A stretch of DNA of 64,000 nt from Propionivibrio sp. (GTDB lineage: Bacteria; Pseudomonadota; Gammaproteobacteria; Burkholderiales; Rhodocyclaceae): the NCBI RefSeq assembly GCF_029255185.1, contig NZ_JAPUVO010000086.1:1-64000 (forward strand). Direction: 5' to 3'. The notes under the pieces were generated by a model. The model was not told the DNA's origin and searched no databases. It worked only from the letters and a program-made list of their open reading frames with translations. The translations under genes and the position numbers were made by a program. This document shows, piece after piece, positions 40,947 to 50,039 of the stretch; the stretch's first letter is position 1, and the number at the start of each line of letters is the position of its first letter.

Positions 40947-42842
40947 ATGACTCTAATCAAAAGAAAGGAAAATGTCAAATACCAAGACATCCTTAAAAAC
41001 GAAGAAACATACAATGCTTGCTCTTCTTACCAAGACAAGCAATTGATGCTTCAATATTGCAATGAATTTTCAGACTACTTCTTTGTGGAAGACATGGGTG
41101 GAAAATCCGTTGTGATTAGCCCTATCCTTCGCAAGCGAGCTATCACCAACAATGATGGTAGCGAGAGCATTGTGAATGACTTCACCTACTCTTACTTCTC
41201 ACAAGCCGAATTCGGCAAGGCGAAGATCAAATCTCACTTCAACATTGACAAGCAGTACAACAAATCAACTTATCAGGTTCAGGTTTCCTTTGCAGACTTC
41301 TGGTTGAAGACCCGTTCTGAAATCTGCACCAGCTACAAGCACACCGTGTTTGACCCCAACCCCAAGTTTAATGATCCTGAGACCTTCAACTTCTGGACAG
41401 GCTTCGTTGAGCCCATCAAGGGGGATGTAACTCCATTTCTGAATCACATTGATAATTTGATTGAAGGAACCGCCGAACAGAAGGCGCACATCATCAAACT
41501 GATCGGCTATACCGTAAAGTTTCCCCATATCCGCACCGATACAACGATCATCCTTCAGGGAAAGCAGGGATCAGGAAAAACCACGATTTCCGAGACACTC
41601 CGCGCCATGTGCCCGAACCATACCGCTGTTGTTGATAATCTGGACGAGCTTTTAACTGGCTTCAACCATGAGTATCACCACACCAAGTATTTTCTGCATG
41701 AGGAATCCATTTTCTCTGGGGACAAAAAGAGCAACGAGCAGATGAAGCCCTTGATCACTGGCACCACTCGCAAAAGCCGAATCAAGAACGTCACTTCCGT
41801 GGAAATCCAGAACTACTCATTCCACATTTTCACCAGCAACAACGACAACCCTGTTCGTATTGAAGACAGTGACCGTCGCCACAACGCCTTTACTTGCAGC
41901 AATAAACTGATCGGCTACAAGGCTTACTTCAAGACCTACTATGACTGGTTGAACAATGGTGGCGCCAATGCCTTGGTGCATTTCTTCCAGAATGAAGTGA
42001 ATTACACCCATTTTGAGCCTACCATCGCCATTGAGACTGATGCCAAGAACTTGATCAAGGCGCAGAACCTTGATCCAGTCGAGAGCTTCATCTTCAACAT
42101 TCTCGCTGGTGCGATTGATGCCATCCCAGAAGACAACCGCTACAAAACGGACAAAATGGAGCTCCAAGAGCTGACCATTCCGCGCATGGCACTCTTTGAA
42201 CACTTCCAGACCTTCCACAGCACGGCAGGCCGTAAGATTTTGAGCTTCAGCCAGCAGAGCTTTAACGCCAAAGTTCAGCAGATTTTCAAGTTCCCAGACA
42301 CCTACACTGAGTGGAAGAACAAGGCGATTGGCCGTTACTTCAGGTTTCCAAAGCTTGCTGAAGCCCAAAAATTGTTTGCCCAGCATATCAAGGTCAGCGA
42401 TTTCTTCAGTCTCACATGCCCAGGTGGGGACGAAGCTGAACAGAAAAAAGAAGCCGAAGCCGACTTATTGACCTTGGTCACTCAGCCATCCAAGCCACAA
42501 GCGGAAAAAAGCAAGCTCGAATTAGCCAAGCTCAACATCAAACCAATCGCCTTCACCATGCCAGTGAAGATTGAAGAGCGAAGCGTTCAGCCTGTTGTGC
42601 AGCAAGCAGAAGCCCCTGTAGCCATTATGGCTACCGTTCAGCCTACGGCTCACCAGGTCAAGAAGTCATACAACGATTGCGATCCGTTTGCTGATGATCC
42701 AGATGAGGACCCATTTGTATGGTCTCCCAGCACCGACAAGCCTTCAGGCGAATGCTGGACGGACAACATCACTGATACCGTGTATGCATCGCCACCAACC
42801 ACCAAGAAGTTGGCATTCTGGAAAGAAAGCACAACTCACTAA
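40947..42842 (+). CDS. DUF5906/SF3-type helicase, probable replication protein
   Basis: A 631-residue protein with Walker A ILQGKQGSGKTTISETL near residue 205, a Walker B-like segment TKYFLHEESIFSGDKKSNEQ and the sensor region FHIFTSNNDNPVRIEDSDRR, as in DUF5906/D5-like helicases of phages and plasmids. No primase domain is recognisable in the N-terminal 190 residues. The C-terminal 130 residues are low-complexity and acidic. It would unwind the element's origin, which suggests the excised form can replicate. Confidence 0.75.
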   Translation: MTLIKRKENVKYQDILKNEETYNACSSYQDKQLMLQYCNEFSDYFFVEDMGGKSVVISPILRKRAITNNDGSESIVNDFTYSYFSQAEFGKAKIKSHFNIDKQYNKSTYQVQVSFADFWLKTRSEICTSYKHTVFDPNPKFNDPETFNFWTGFVEPIKGDVTPFLNHIDNLIEGTAEQKAHIIKLIGYTVKFPHIRTDTTIILQGKQGSGKTTISETLRAMCPNHTAVVDNLDELLTGFNHEYHHTKYFLHEESIFSGDKKSNEQMKPLITGTTRKSRIKNVTSVEIQNYSFHIFTSNNDNPVRIEDSDRRHNAFTCSNKLIGYKAYFKTYYDWLNNGGANALVHFFQNEVNYTHFEPTIAIETDAKNLIKAQNLDPVESFIFNILAGAIDAIPEDNRYKTDKMELQELTIPRMALFEHFQTFHSTAGRKILSFSQQSFNAKVQQIFKFPDTYTEWKNKAIGRYFRFPKLAEAQKLFAQHIKVSDFFSLTCPGGDEAEQKKEAEADLLTLVTQPSKPQAEKSKLELAKLNIKPIAFTMPVKIEERSVQPVVQQAEAPVAIMATVQPTAHQVKKSYNDCDPFADDPDEDPFVWSPSTDKPSGECWTDNITDTVYASPPTTKKLAFWKESTTH

Positions 42843-42847
42843 AGCCA

Positions 42848-42870
42848 AGAGACTCTGCGGAGTCTCTTTT
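42848..42870. terminator. Bidirectional terminator
   Basis: AGAGACTC (42848-42855), loop TGCG, GAGTCTCT (42860-42867) and T's; it separates the convergent helicase and ihfB-like genes. Confidence 0.8.
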
Positions 42871-42879
42871 GCATGGTGC

Positions 42880-43161
42880 TTATCGGCGATCTATCAGCTC
42901 CCTTAGCTCCTTACCTGCCTTGAAGTGCGGAACGAACTTCCCTGATACGGCTACCTTCTCGCCCGTCTTGGGGTTTCTAGCCATTCGGGCAGGCCGATAG
43001 TTCAAGGAAAACGAACCAAAACCACGGATTTCGACACGATTTCCAGCCTTCAGGCTATCGCCAATCGCTGTGAGAATTTCAGCGACACAGGCATCAGCAT
43101 CTTTAAGGATCAACTGGGGAAATCGCTCTGCCAAGCGTGCAATGAGTTCGGATCGAGTCAT
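42880..43161 (-). CDS. ihfB: Integration host factor beta-like DNA-bending protein
   Basis: Ninety-three residues with the IHF-beta pattern: [55 protein letters not shown] and GKELREL. The intercalating proline is in RNPKTGE. Homologues place the start at 43161, eight codons after an upstream ATG. It is a mobile-element paralogue in addition to whatever the host encodes. IHF bends DNA at att sites, replication origins and oriT, all of which this element needs. Confidence 0.9.
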   Translation of the reverse strand: MTRSELIARLAERFPQLILKDADACVAEILTAIGDSLKAGNRVEIRGFGSFSLNYRPARMARNPKTGEKVAVSGKFVPHFKAGKELRELIDRR

Positions 43162-43210
43162 GTCCTTGATTTTACAGAACAACAAGACTCTAACAAAGCA
43201 TATTCAAAGC

Positions 43211-43238
43211 TTGACACTTCGAATTTGTTTGTTACTTT
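43211..43238 (+). promoter_or_regulatory. Element promoter, type TTGAC-N17-TACTTT
   Basis: TTGACA (43211-43216), 16-base spacer, TACTTT (43233-43238), then AGGAG at 43252. The spacer end TTTGTTAC matches that of the promoter at 46268. Confidence 0.65.
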
Positions 43239-43264
43239 ATTCCAATAAAATAGGAGAAATAAAA

Positions 43265-43498
43265 ATGAAACACTATCAAGCAGACATTTTATTCAACGAC
43301 AACAATCAACGATCAATGAACATATTTATTTACTTTGACGAATTTGATGCAGCCACAGATGATGAGATTGAAGAACACTTGATTTCATTAGCATACAAGG
43401 AGCTTATGGAACTTGGCTTTAACAAAGACCCTAACGATCTTAGTTTTATGTATTTCGACAAAATAGTTTCAATCAAATATCAATATACACATAAATAG
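43265..43498 (+). CDS. Unrecognised 77-residue acidic protein
   Basis: MKHYQADILFNDNNQRSMNI then FIYFDEFDAATDDEIEEHLI: acidic, with a beta-strand start and one helix. AGGAG nine bases ahead of the ATG and a clear promoter at 43211 support it. Followed after 62 bases by the ParA-like gene, perhaps one transcript; could be a partner of it. Confidence 0.6.
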   Translation: MKHYQADILFNDNNQRSMNIFIYFDEFDAATDDEIEEHLISLAYKELMELGFNKDPNDLSFMYFDKIVSIKYQYTHK

Positions 43499-43560
43499 CC
43501 ATTGCTTTTCTTCTTTGTTTTTTGTAAATCAAATATACAAACAAACAAGGAAGGCAAAAA

Positions 43561-44349
43561 ATGAAGAAAAAGGTTGTGATTGTAGCTTCTGATGCAGGAA
43601 ACATTGGCAAGACGCTCGTAGCATCCGTTATTCTTGAAACATTGAGAATGACTGATAAAGTTGATGGTTATGTCTGTGACCGCAACTTTCAGGGCTTGTA
43701 TGAACGATATGGGCAGAAGAACAGTAATGGGGCATTGAAACCATTGCACTTACAAGACCCAGCCCAAGGAGTTGCTTTTCTGGACATTGCCAACCCTGAC
43801 GAGAAATCCAAGGTAGCCAGCAGTCTTGGCACTGACTCCAATTATCTTGTTTTCGATTTACCAGCCAATGCCACACATCAACTGGCAACCTGCATGGGCA
43901 GCCCACAGGATTTCATCGACTTTTTGGAATTTGCGGATGCTGAAGTTATCTTCGTTTGTCCTATCAAGGACCAGAAAAGCATTACATCCTATAAGAGCTT
44001 GAGAGAAACCTTCCCCCACGGTGCCAAGTTCATTCTTGCCATCAATGCGGGGTTTATCAAGGCAACCGAAAGCAATGCCCAGACCGTCATTGACGGCATA
44101 CTTAAACAGTTTGGGCATGAGACCCACTTCATCCTTGAGCAGACGTTGAGCCCTAGAATCTTTGACTTACTCAAAAACAATACCCTACGAGAAGTTTTTA
44201 CCCCCAGAGCAGAACGCAAGCAGGCTGACGGCTCCTACTTCCCTGCTGATAGTGACTATCTTGCACAGGACAGGGGTGACCAGTTCATCATGAACAGGTT
44301 TATCCCCAGTGTCAGCGAAGCGGTGGAAGGACTTTTCTTGAACCAATGA
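43561..44349 (+). CDS. StbB/ParA-like ATPase
   Basis: A 262-residue P-loop protein: VVIVASDAGNIGKTLVASVI is a deviant Walker A without the usual signature lysine of ParA (KGGxGKT), resembling plasmid StbB-type ATPases. FDLPANATHQL occupies the switch/Walker B place. GGAAGGC precedes the ATG. StbB proteins act in plasmid stability or conjugation; here the gene lies between the replication and mobilisation blocks. Confidence 0.7.
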   Translation: MKKKVVIVASDAGNIGKTLVASVILETLRMTDKVDGYVCDRNFQGLYERYGQKNSNGALKPLHLQDPAQGVAFLDIANPDEKSKVASSLGTDSNYLVFDLPANATHQLATCMGSPQDFIDFLEFADAEVIFVCPIKDQKSITSYKSLRETFPHGAKFILAINAGFIKATESNAQTVIDGILKQFGHETHFILEQTLSPRIFDLLKNNTLREVFTPRAERKQADGSYFPADSDYLAQDRGDQFIMNRFIPSVSEAVEGLFLNQ

Positions 44350-44427
44350 TCTAAGGCTGGCTGACCTGTCAGTTGCCATGGGTTAAAGTGCTTGACAGAC
44401 CACACTCAAAGCAAGAACGGAAGCGCC

Positions 44428-45258
44428 ATGAAATCAAAAATTGACTGGATTCGGCGAGCACAACGAGCCATACGAATGCTTGCTGAACTACACCGCCTTG
44501 GCTACCAGGGACTGCGGGGGATGCCATATCTGAATCCCCTTGGGTTCAGGCTGGCGATAGCCCCAAAACGCTATTTCTCAGAACGAAACGGGGCTGTCAT
44601 ACCGCAAAGCCAACTGACTGGGAGCAATGTCGCCATCACAGGCGCTGGAGACTACTTCGGCTGGATGGATACCGCCAACGACGATGCCCGAACACTTGCC
44701 CAAAAATTTATTGAGCGCTTTCCTGAGATCGCAAACCAAGGGAAGGAGAGGGATTGGGCTTATGCAGGCTGGCTCGCTGAACTCGTAGGCTTCCTAGAGC
44801 AAGGCGACTGGATACCCACACTTTGGTGGGAGAACATGAAAGGCAATTCTGAAGATCTACAGACTTTGCCAATATGGATTGCAGATCAAGATAACCTTCA
44901 ATGGGAAGGTATAGCTTCTGTCATATCTCCTGAAAATCCGTCTTTCCCACTCCCCCCGATAAGCATTAACCATAGCAATACTGCTAGTTCCGAAGAAAGA
45001 ACGATCTGGTGGGGAGAACAGCGGTATTGGACCGATGCTTTGGATGCAATCTGTCTGGCGATGGAAGATGGTGGGCGATTAGTCACCATTGACGTGAAGA
45101 AAATTGAATCGCATCTTTTTGACGGTGATGGTCCTGCTTACATGCTTCTTGAAGCCATGAAATCTGTCATTGAACACGAGGGGTACGATGGATACAAGGG
45201 GGCACCCCGACTTGTGAAGGCACTCCTTTGGAAGTTGCAGGAAATCAGCGAGAGTTGA
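44428..45258 (+). CDS. Unrecognised 276-residue protein
   Basis: Trp- and Gly-rich (GAGDYFGWMDTANDD, WAYAGWLAELVGFLEQGDWI, PTLWWENMKGN); no family recognised. GGAAG in front of the ATG at 44428 is the best start. A TTG at 44392 would extend the frame but coincides with a perfect TTGACA -35 box. The gene follows the StbB-like gene and converges with 45277. Confidence 0.6.
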   Translation: MKSKIDWIRRAQRAIRMLAELHRLGYQGLRGMPYLNPLGFRLAIAPKRYFSERNGAVIPQSQLTGSNVAITGAGDYFGWMDTANDDARTLAQKFIERFPEIANQGKERDWAYAGWLAELVGFLEQGDWIPTLWWENMKGNSEDLQTLPIWIADQDNLQWEGIASVISPENPSFPLPPISINHSNTASSEERTIWWGEQRYWTDALDAICLAMEDGGRLVTIDVKKIESHLFDGDGPAYMLLEAMKSVIEHEGYDGYKGAPRLVKALLWKLQEISES

Positions 45259-45276
45259 AAATTTCGTTCATGGACA

Positions 45277-45936
45277 TCAAGCCGATTGACTATCAACACC
45301 CTTGGGATCAACCGACATTCCGGCCATGCTCATCAACCGACGAACCTTGCTCAAGTCCAACCAGAGATCACCGATACTGGCGCTGATTTTCTTGAAGCCC
45401 GTATAGTTTGTGCGGTCGAAAGCATTCAGATCGTGATTGTCAGCCAGACGATAGAGCCATCGCCAGACATTTTCCCAGTGTCTGTCCCAGTCTTCAGCCG
45501 CCATAGGGCGGATTGCTCCAGGACTGCATAGACTTCGCCAATCTGGTTCATGACCCAACCAATTTGGCTCTGACCAGTCGGAAGCTATCACCTTTTCCGT
45601 GACAACCGCTGCTGGGTTGGTGGGGGAAGTTCTGATCGCCGCTTTTCGCTGTGTGGCGGTCACTGACTGATCCACCTTCCTTCGCTCATCCCTGACCAGT
45701 TTCATGTAGCGACTGACCATTGCTGGATTGACTGTGCCGAACCCCACTTGATTGAGCAGCAAGCTCAATTCCTGATGGCACACTTTGCCGACCTTCTTCC
45801 AGGCAGGAAACAGACGACCATTCCAGTCATCGTAGTTTTCCCTGAAGACATCAATCAGTCGTGTCTTGTTTGTTGTGGCAACCGCTTCATGTTCAGCCTG
45901 CACGATAGCTTGGCTTAATCGCTCTTGTATATTCAT
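45277..45936 (-). CDS. Unrecognised 219-residue protein with HTH-like segment
   Basis: N-terminal helical region with LLLNQVGFGTVNPAMVSRYM then KLVRDERRKV, spaced like a helix-turn-helix, then a flexible Thr/Pro-rich segment and a Trp-rich C terminus (EDWDRHWENVWRWLYRLADN). Divergent from the mobilisation operon across a 379-base AT-rich region, the place where oriT-binding regulators are usually encoded; function not shown. Confidence 0.6.
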   Translation of the reverse strand: MNIQERLSQAIVQAEHEAVATTNKTRLIDVFRENYDDWNGRLFPAWKKVGKVCHQELSLLLNQVGFGTVNPAMVSRYMKLVRDERRKVDQSVTATQRKAAIRTSPTNPAAVVTEKVIASDWSEPNWLGHEPDWRSLCSPGAIRPMAAEDWDRHWENVWRWLYRLADNHDLNAFDRTNYTGFKKISASIGDLWLDLSKVRRLMSMAGMSVDPKGVDSQSA

Positions 45937-46315
45937 GACACCCCCTAATGTTCTTGCGTCATGAATTGAAGTAAGAAATTTTTGTCACAAAATCAAGTGC
46001 CCTTGTCTTGTTTTTGTACATCCGTTGTATTTTTTCGTTTTCAATTGTTTTATTTTTGTTGGATTGATGTTTTCTGGTTTGTATTTACTTGTCTTTCCTT
46101 GTTGCGCGTTGTACATCCCTGTCTTTTTCTTGTCGCATTCTCTGCTTTTTGCCGTTTTGCAGTTCATAAGCACCTATCACATTAAAATGTATCTGGATGC
46201 GATAGGTTCATTTCCAATAGAAAACACGGAGTTCTTCAAGAATCTGATTGTTTTGTTTGGTTAAACCTTGACTTCCCAATTTCATTTGTTACCTTGATTT
46301 CAAAAAGGACAACAA
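45937..46315. other. AT-rich region, candidate oriT
   Basis: Gene-free 379 bases upstream of the relaxase operon. The top strand is strongly T-rich (long TTTTTG runs). TTGTACA occurs at 46014-46020 and 46109-46115. An inverted repeat ACCTATC (46172-46178) and GATAGGT (46201-46207) with a 22-base gap could be the nic-proximal arm set. MobF oriT sites are typically placed here, next to the accessory protein gene. Two short open frames across it are not convincing. Confidence 0.45.
46268..46295 (+). promoter_or_regulatory. Promoter of the relaxase operon
   Basis: TTGACT (46268-46273), 16-base spacer, TACCTT (46290-46295), 21 bases before the ATG at 46316 with AAAGGACAAC as ribosome binding site. 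Shares spacer and box sequences with 43211 and 50417. Confidence 0.6.
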
Positions 46316-46588
46316 ATGCAAGAACACTTACGAATGGATGGCATCAAGGTTTTTCCTGAAGATGCAAAGCTTCTTCAACTGGTGATGCAGGAACACCAGA
46401 TCAAGAACAAGAGCGAAGCTTGGCGAATCGTGCTTCGTAAATACGAGAAGAACCGAAACCTGACCGATTCCTTTGACGAACTAAAGGATGAGTTGGTCTC
46501 TGTAAGAAATGAGATTTCCCAGCTTAGTTCAGTGATCGAAGACTTGTATTTCATTGTCCAGAGCATCAGCATGGGGCAATCGTCATGA
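46316..46588 (+). CDS. Mobilisation accessory protein
   Basis: Ninety residues: a strand-helix-helix start (RMDGIKVFPEDAKLLQLVMQ, then KNKSEAWRIVLRKYEK) followed by a coiled coil (FDELKDELVSVRNEISQLSS). This is the layout of ribbon-helix-helix oriT accessory proteins (TrwA/TraY/MobC role). Its stop overlaps the relaxase start by 4 bases (ATGA), which fits relaxosome partners. Confidence 0.65.
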   Translation: MQEHLRMDGIKVFPEDAKLLQLVMQEHQIKNKSEAWRIVLRKYEKNRNLTDSFDELKDELVSVRNEISQLSSVIEDLYFIVQSISMGQSS

Positions 46589-49500
46589 TGCTTCGCAACT
46601 ATGCTGCCATGACCAATCTGGAGTATCACGAGAAGCAACTGAACTACAACAGCACGGCATTGCTTGCCACCATAGCCGAGCAGTTTCCTGAGCTTGAAAC
46701 TCGTGATCTGAACGATCCCCGCTTTGCGGAATTTCTGGCGAGCAATCCGTATAACCCAAAGCTCTTGGGCGAGCTGGCCCAGAGCCTTGGATTGGATGGA
46801 AAATTTCTCAGCCCTGAGCTCTGGAAAGACTTGTCCAACGGCTGGTGTCCCGTAGTTTCGTCTTCCCCCCTGTTCCACCAGGCACAGGACACCCCAAGGG
46901 GAAAAATGGTGCAGTTCAGGAAAACGGCGACCCCGATCCATGCTGACGGGAGTTACCGCTATCCGGCCAAGGGCGAGCAAAAAAATCGTTTGGGGACAGA
47001 GTTCATTTTCTGCTTCGGCGAACGACTTTCCACCGCCGTTGCTTTGCTCGCCAGCGAAGACAAAACACTAGAACTTCGCTTTAGCCAGCTATGCAATCAG
47101 GTTTTCAGGGATGTGGTGATGCCTGAAATGCTCAATCTGGCCCGCATCCGCAAAGGTCAGGACGGCACTGATTACCAGTGTGCCGCCGAGATTTTGGCCG
47201 TGCCCTATTTTCATGTGGACTCACGCTCAGAAAGTCCATTTCTGCATTTTCACCTTGATCTGCTCAATGTGGCCCGTGGCTATGACGGCAATCTGTACAG
47301 CCTATGCACCGACGAGATCGGCGCCAATGCTTCGGCACTGGATACCTTGTTTATGCGACACATGAAGGCCGGACTGGAGAAGGAATTCGGTTTCGTGTTT
47401 GAAGCCGTCAAACACGATGAGGACCTTGCCAACGAGTTCATTCAGAATCACGAGCGAAAAACCGTGTCCTTTGATCTGCCCGAATCGCTGATCCCTGCCC
47501 AGGTTCGTGACTGGCGAGCCACCCGCGAAAAAGAGATGCAGCAGGCTTTGAGACAGTCAGGCAAGACTGGCTACAAGGCGGAAGAGTTGGCCCGTCTGAC
47601 GTCCCGCGATGAGAAAACCGACAAATCGCCCGCGCAGTTGATGCACCAGTGGAAACAGGAATTTCATCGTATGGGCTGGACCCCAACCCAGTTCAAGCAG
47701 GAGCTTGCCCGCCACCAGCGACAGCCGAAAAATCAGCACCAAGCACCCACGGCAAGCGTCATGGAAGACACTTTTCTTCGCCACCACAAGGATGTGGCCA
47801 TGACCGAAAACCAATATTTGGCCCATCTTCAGAAGCAGCTCTTGCCTTTCATGTCGGGCGAGCAAGCAGAACGTGAAGCCACCACGATCTTTGAACGAGA
47901 TTGTGTGCTGGCCATGAGCAAGGAGCAGATGGACTACTTCAAACCGCTATTGGACGACACGATCACCGACCCCAATCACCGTCAGGCCATGCAACTTCGG
48001 TTCATGCGAGAAGCCCGTTTTTTGCACCGTTCCACAATCGCCAAGGATCGCTATATCTCTGACAGCCTGAAAGCCCGCGAGCAGGAAACGGGTTTCAGCT
48101 TTGAGCGTGCTCTGGTGGATCGTTTCATTCTGGACTACGAAGCCCGTCAATCCGGCCCTGATCGCCGTTTCAAATTTGCCAAGGGGCAACGAGAAGCGGT
48201 GCAAATGATTCTGAGCGAACCAGGAGCCGTCTGCAATGTAGCTGGCAGAGCCGGTGCCGGTAAATCCACTTTGCTGAAAGCGGCCCGTGAATTCTATGTT
48301 GCCAACGGTTTCAAGGTCTTCGGCACATCCACCAGTTCCACCGCCAGCAAGGGTTTGGCCGAATCCACAGGCATGGGATCGCAGGACTTCCACAACACCA
48401 CCAAATTGCTTCGCCTGCTGGACGAAGGCAAGTTAAAGCTGGATCGCCAGTCCGTTCTGTTCTGGGACGAAGCGGGTATGGCGGACACCAACAGCTTCTA
48501 CCGTGTGATCCAGCATATCAATAATGCAGGCGGCAAGCTGGTTTTGGTGGGCGAGAAGGAACAGCTCCAAAGCGTGGGGTTTGGCGGAAATTTTTCTCAG
48601 CTTAACCAGGAGTTCATCACCACCCCGGTTCGTGAAATCAACCGTCAGGTGGATCAGTGGCAGCGCGACATGGTGGAAGATTTCGCCAGTGGGCGATCAC
48701 ATCAGGGCATCCGTACTCTATACGAGATCGGCAAGGTCATCATCACCCCTTCCGATGAGCAACGACTGACCCAGATCGTCAATGACTACCTATCTGCTAG
48801 CAGTTCAGCCCAGGACAAAATTATTCTGGCCGCCACGCATGACGATATCGAACGACTCAATCTAGCCGTCCGAAATCAGCTCAAGCAGTCAGGAAAGTTG
48901 CCAGAGCAAGACGTCATGGTTCAGTGCAACGACAAGCAGGAACGTGCTTTCTCCACTGGGGATCGCATTGTCTTCACGAAAAACCAGAAATCCGACGATG
49001 CCACCACCCAGCAACTCAACAACAGCGACACGGGGGAAGTTCGCAAGATTTTTACCAGCAAGCTAACCGGCAAACCGAAGGCGATCCAGCTCAGGATGGA
49101 TGACGGCAGGGAAATCGTGCTGGATCTCGGCAAGCCCCATGCCCTACGACATGCCTATGCCGTAACAGTGCATAAAAGTCAGGGACAAACCAAAAATCAG
49201 TCCTTTTATTTTGTGTCCAGCACCACCAATAGTTTGCATCATGCCTATGTCGCCTGTTCTCGTCATCGCCACGAATTGAAGATGTATCTGAGCGAGGACA
49301 TGGTTAGCACACTGGAAACCAAGCTGGACGGCAAAGCCCCCACGGCATCCATGAAAAAGGTAGCTCAATGGATCGCTCAGGAAAAAAATCTGAACCTTCC
49401 CAGCGAAACCTTGCAGTCCTTTACCGAGACCCGAAGCTTTCTGGATCAGCACTGGAAGGGCACCACTGGCAACGACCCGCACCCACTGGATCGTTTTATC

Positions 49501-49767
49501 CGCATTGTGGAAGCGATGGCCAGCAGTCAGTTCAAGAAAACCAGCCATGACTATGAAATTCTGGATGGCGCCGCCCGAAACACCTATGAAGCCTTGAAGA
49601 TGGCGCGGGTTGAACAGGTTCGTCGTGCAAAAACCCAGCCGCAGCCCATACCCAAAGCCATCAAAGCCCGCATCGTGCAGAGCAACGATGCCCAGCAACT
49701 AGCCCGCTTGCAGAAGTTACGTGAGCAGAAGGCACGAAGTCAGAAACACCAAACCATGCACAGATAA
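46585..49767 (+). CDS. traI: MobF-type relaxase-helicase (TraI/TrwC-like), divergent
   Basis: A 1060-residue protein. The N-terminal relaxase domain has candidate catalytic tyrosines at residues 6, 14 and 21 and the three-histidine metal site FHVDSRSESPFLHFHLDLLN near 210-229, a divergent form of the usual LHTHxxxxN. The helicase half has Walker A GRAGAGKSTLL near 554, DEAGM, and the late motif YAVTVHKSQGQT. It nicks oriT, stays bound to the strand and unwinds DNA during transfer. It ends in a basic low-complexity tail. Starts ATGATG overlapping the accessory gene. Confidence 0.88.
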   Translation: MMLRNYAAMTNLEYHEKQLNYNSTALLATIAEQFPELETRDLNDPRFAEFLASNPYNPKLLGELAQSLGLDGKFLSPELWKDLSNGWCPVVSSSPLFHQAQDTPRGKMVQFRKTATPIHADGSYRYPAKGEQKNRLGTEFIFCFGERLSTAVALLASEDKTLELRFSQLCNQVFRDVVMPEMLNLARIRKGQDGTDYQCAAEILAVPYFHVDSRSESPFLHFHLDLLNVARGYDGNLYSLCTDEIGANASALDTLFMRHMKAGLEKEFGFVFEAVKHDEDLANEFIQNHERKTVSFDLPESLIPAQVRDWRATREKEMQQALRQSGKTGYKAEELARLTSRDEKTDKSPAQLMHQWKQEFHRMGWTPTQFKQELARHQRQPKNQHQAPTASVMEDTFLRHHKDVAMTENQYLAHLQKQLLPFMSGEQAEREATTIFERDCVLAMSKEQMDYFKPLLDDTITDPNHRQAMQLRFMREARFLHRSTIAKDRYISDSLKAREQETGFSFERALVDRFILDYEARQSGPDRRFKFAKGQREAVQMILSEPGAVCNVAGRAGAGKSTLLKAAREFYVANGFKVFGTSTSSTASKGLAESTGMGSQDFHNTTKLLRLLDEGKLKLDRQSVLFWDEAGMADTNSFYRVIQHINNAGGKLVLVGEKEQLQSVGFGGNFSQLNQEFITTPVREINRQVDQWQRDMVEDFASGRSHQGIRTLYEIGKVIITPSDEQRLTQIVNDYLSASSSAQDKIILAATHDDIERLNLAVRNQLKQSGKLPEQDVMVQCNDKQERAFSTGDRIVFTKNQKSDDATTQQLNNSDTGEVRKIFTSKLTGKPKAIQLRMDDGREIVLDLGKPHALRHAYAVTVHKSQGQTKNQSFYFVSSTTNSLHHAYVACSRHRHELKMYLSEDMVSTLETKLDGKAPTASMKKVAQWIAQEKNLNLPSETLQSFTETRSFLDQHWKGTTGNDPHPLDRFIRIVEAMASSQFKKTSHDYEILDGAARNTYEALKMARVEQVRRAKTQPQPIPKAIKARIVQSNDAQQLARLQKLREQKARSQKHQTMHR

Positions 49768-49783
49768 CAAGAAGGAGAACCGC

Positions 49784-50026
49784 ATGATCATCAGTCCAAC
49801 ACTCAAAAAACTCACTCAAGCCAACGAAGCTTATTCCCTTTCCAGCGACATTGTTTGCCGAACCTGTACCAATGCAATTTGGCGAGCGGGACGAATCCGA
49901 CGAATTCAGGAAGCCAACAGTGACATTCTTCAGTGCTACTGCCCCATCTTCTTCACGGTAACTTGGGCAAGTCAGGACCCCATTGAATTCACGAGTTGCG
50001 ACGGATTCAAGGGAATCGACGACTAA
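49784..50026 (+). CDS. Small cysteine-rich protein downstream of the relaxase
   Basis: Eighty residues with two cysteine pairs (VCRTCTNAIWRA and LQCYCPIFF) and one more Cys in SCDGF: probably one zinc site. AAGGAGAACCGC before the ATG is a strong ribosome binding site; 16 bases after the relaxase gene. No family recognised; a transfer or regulatory role is guessed from position. Confidence 0.6.
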   Translation: MIISPTLKKLTQANEAYSLSSDIVCRTCTNAIWRAGRIRRIQEANSDILQCYCPIFFTVTWASQDPIEFTSCDGFKGIDD

Positions 50027-50039
50027 ACCCGATGGAGTC

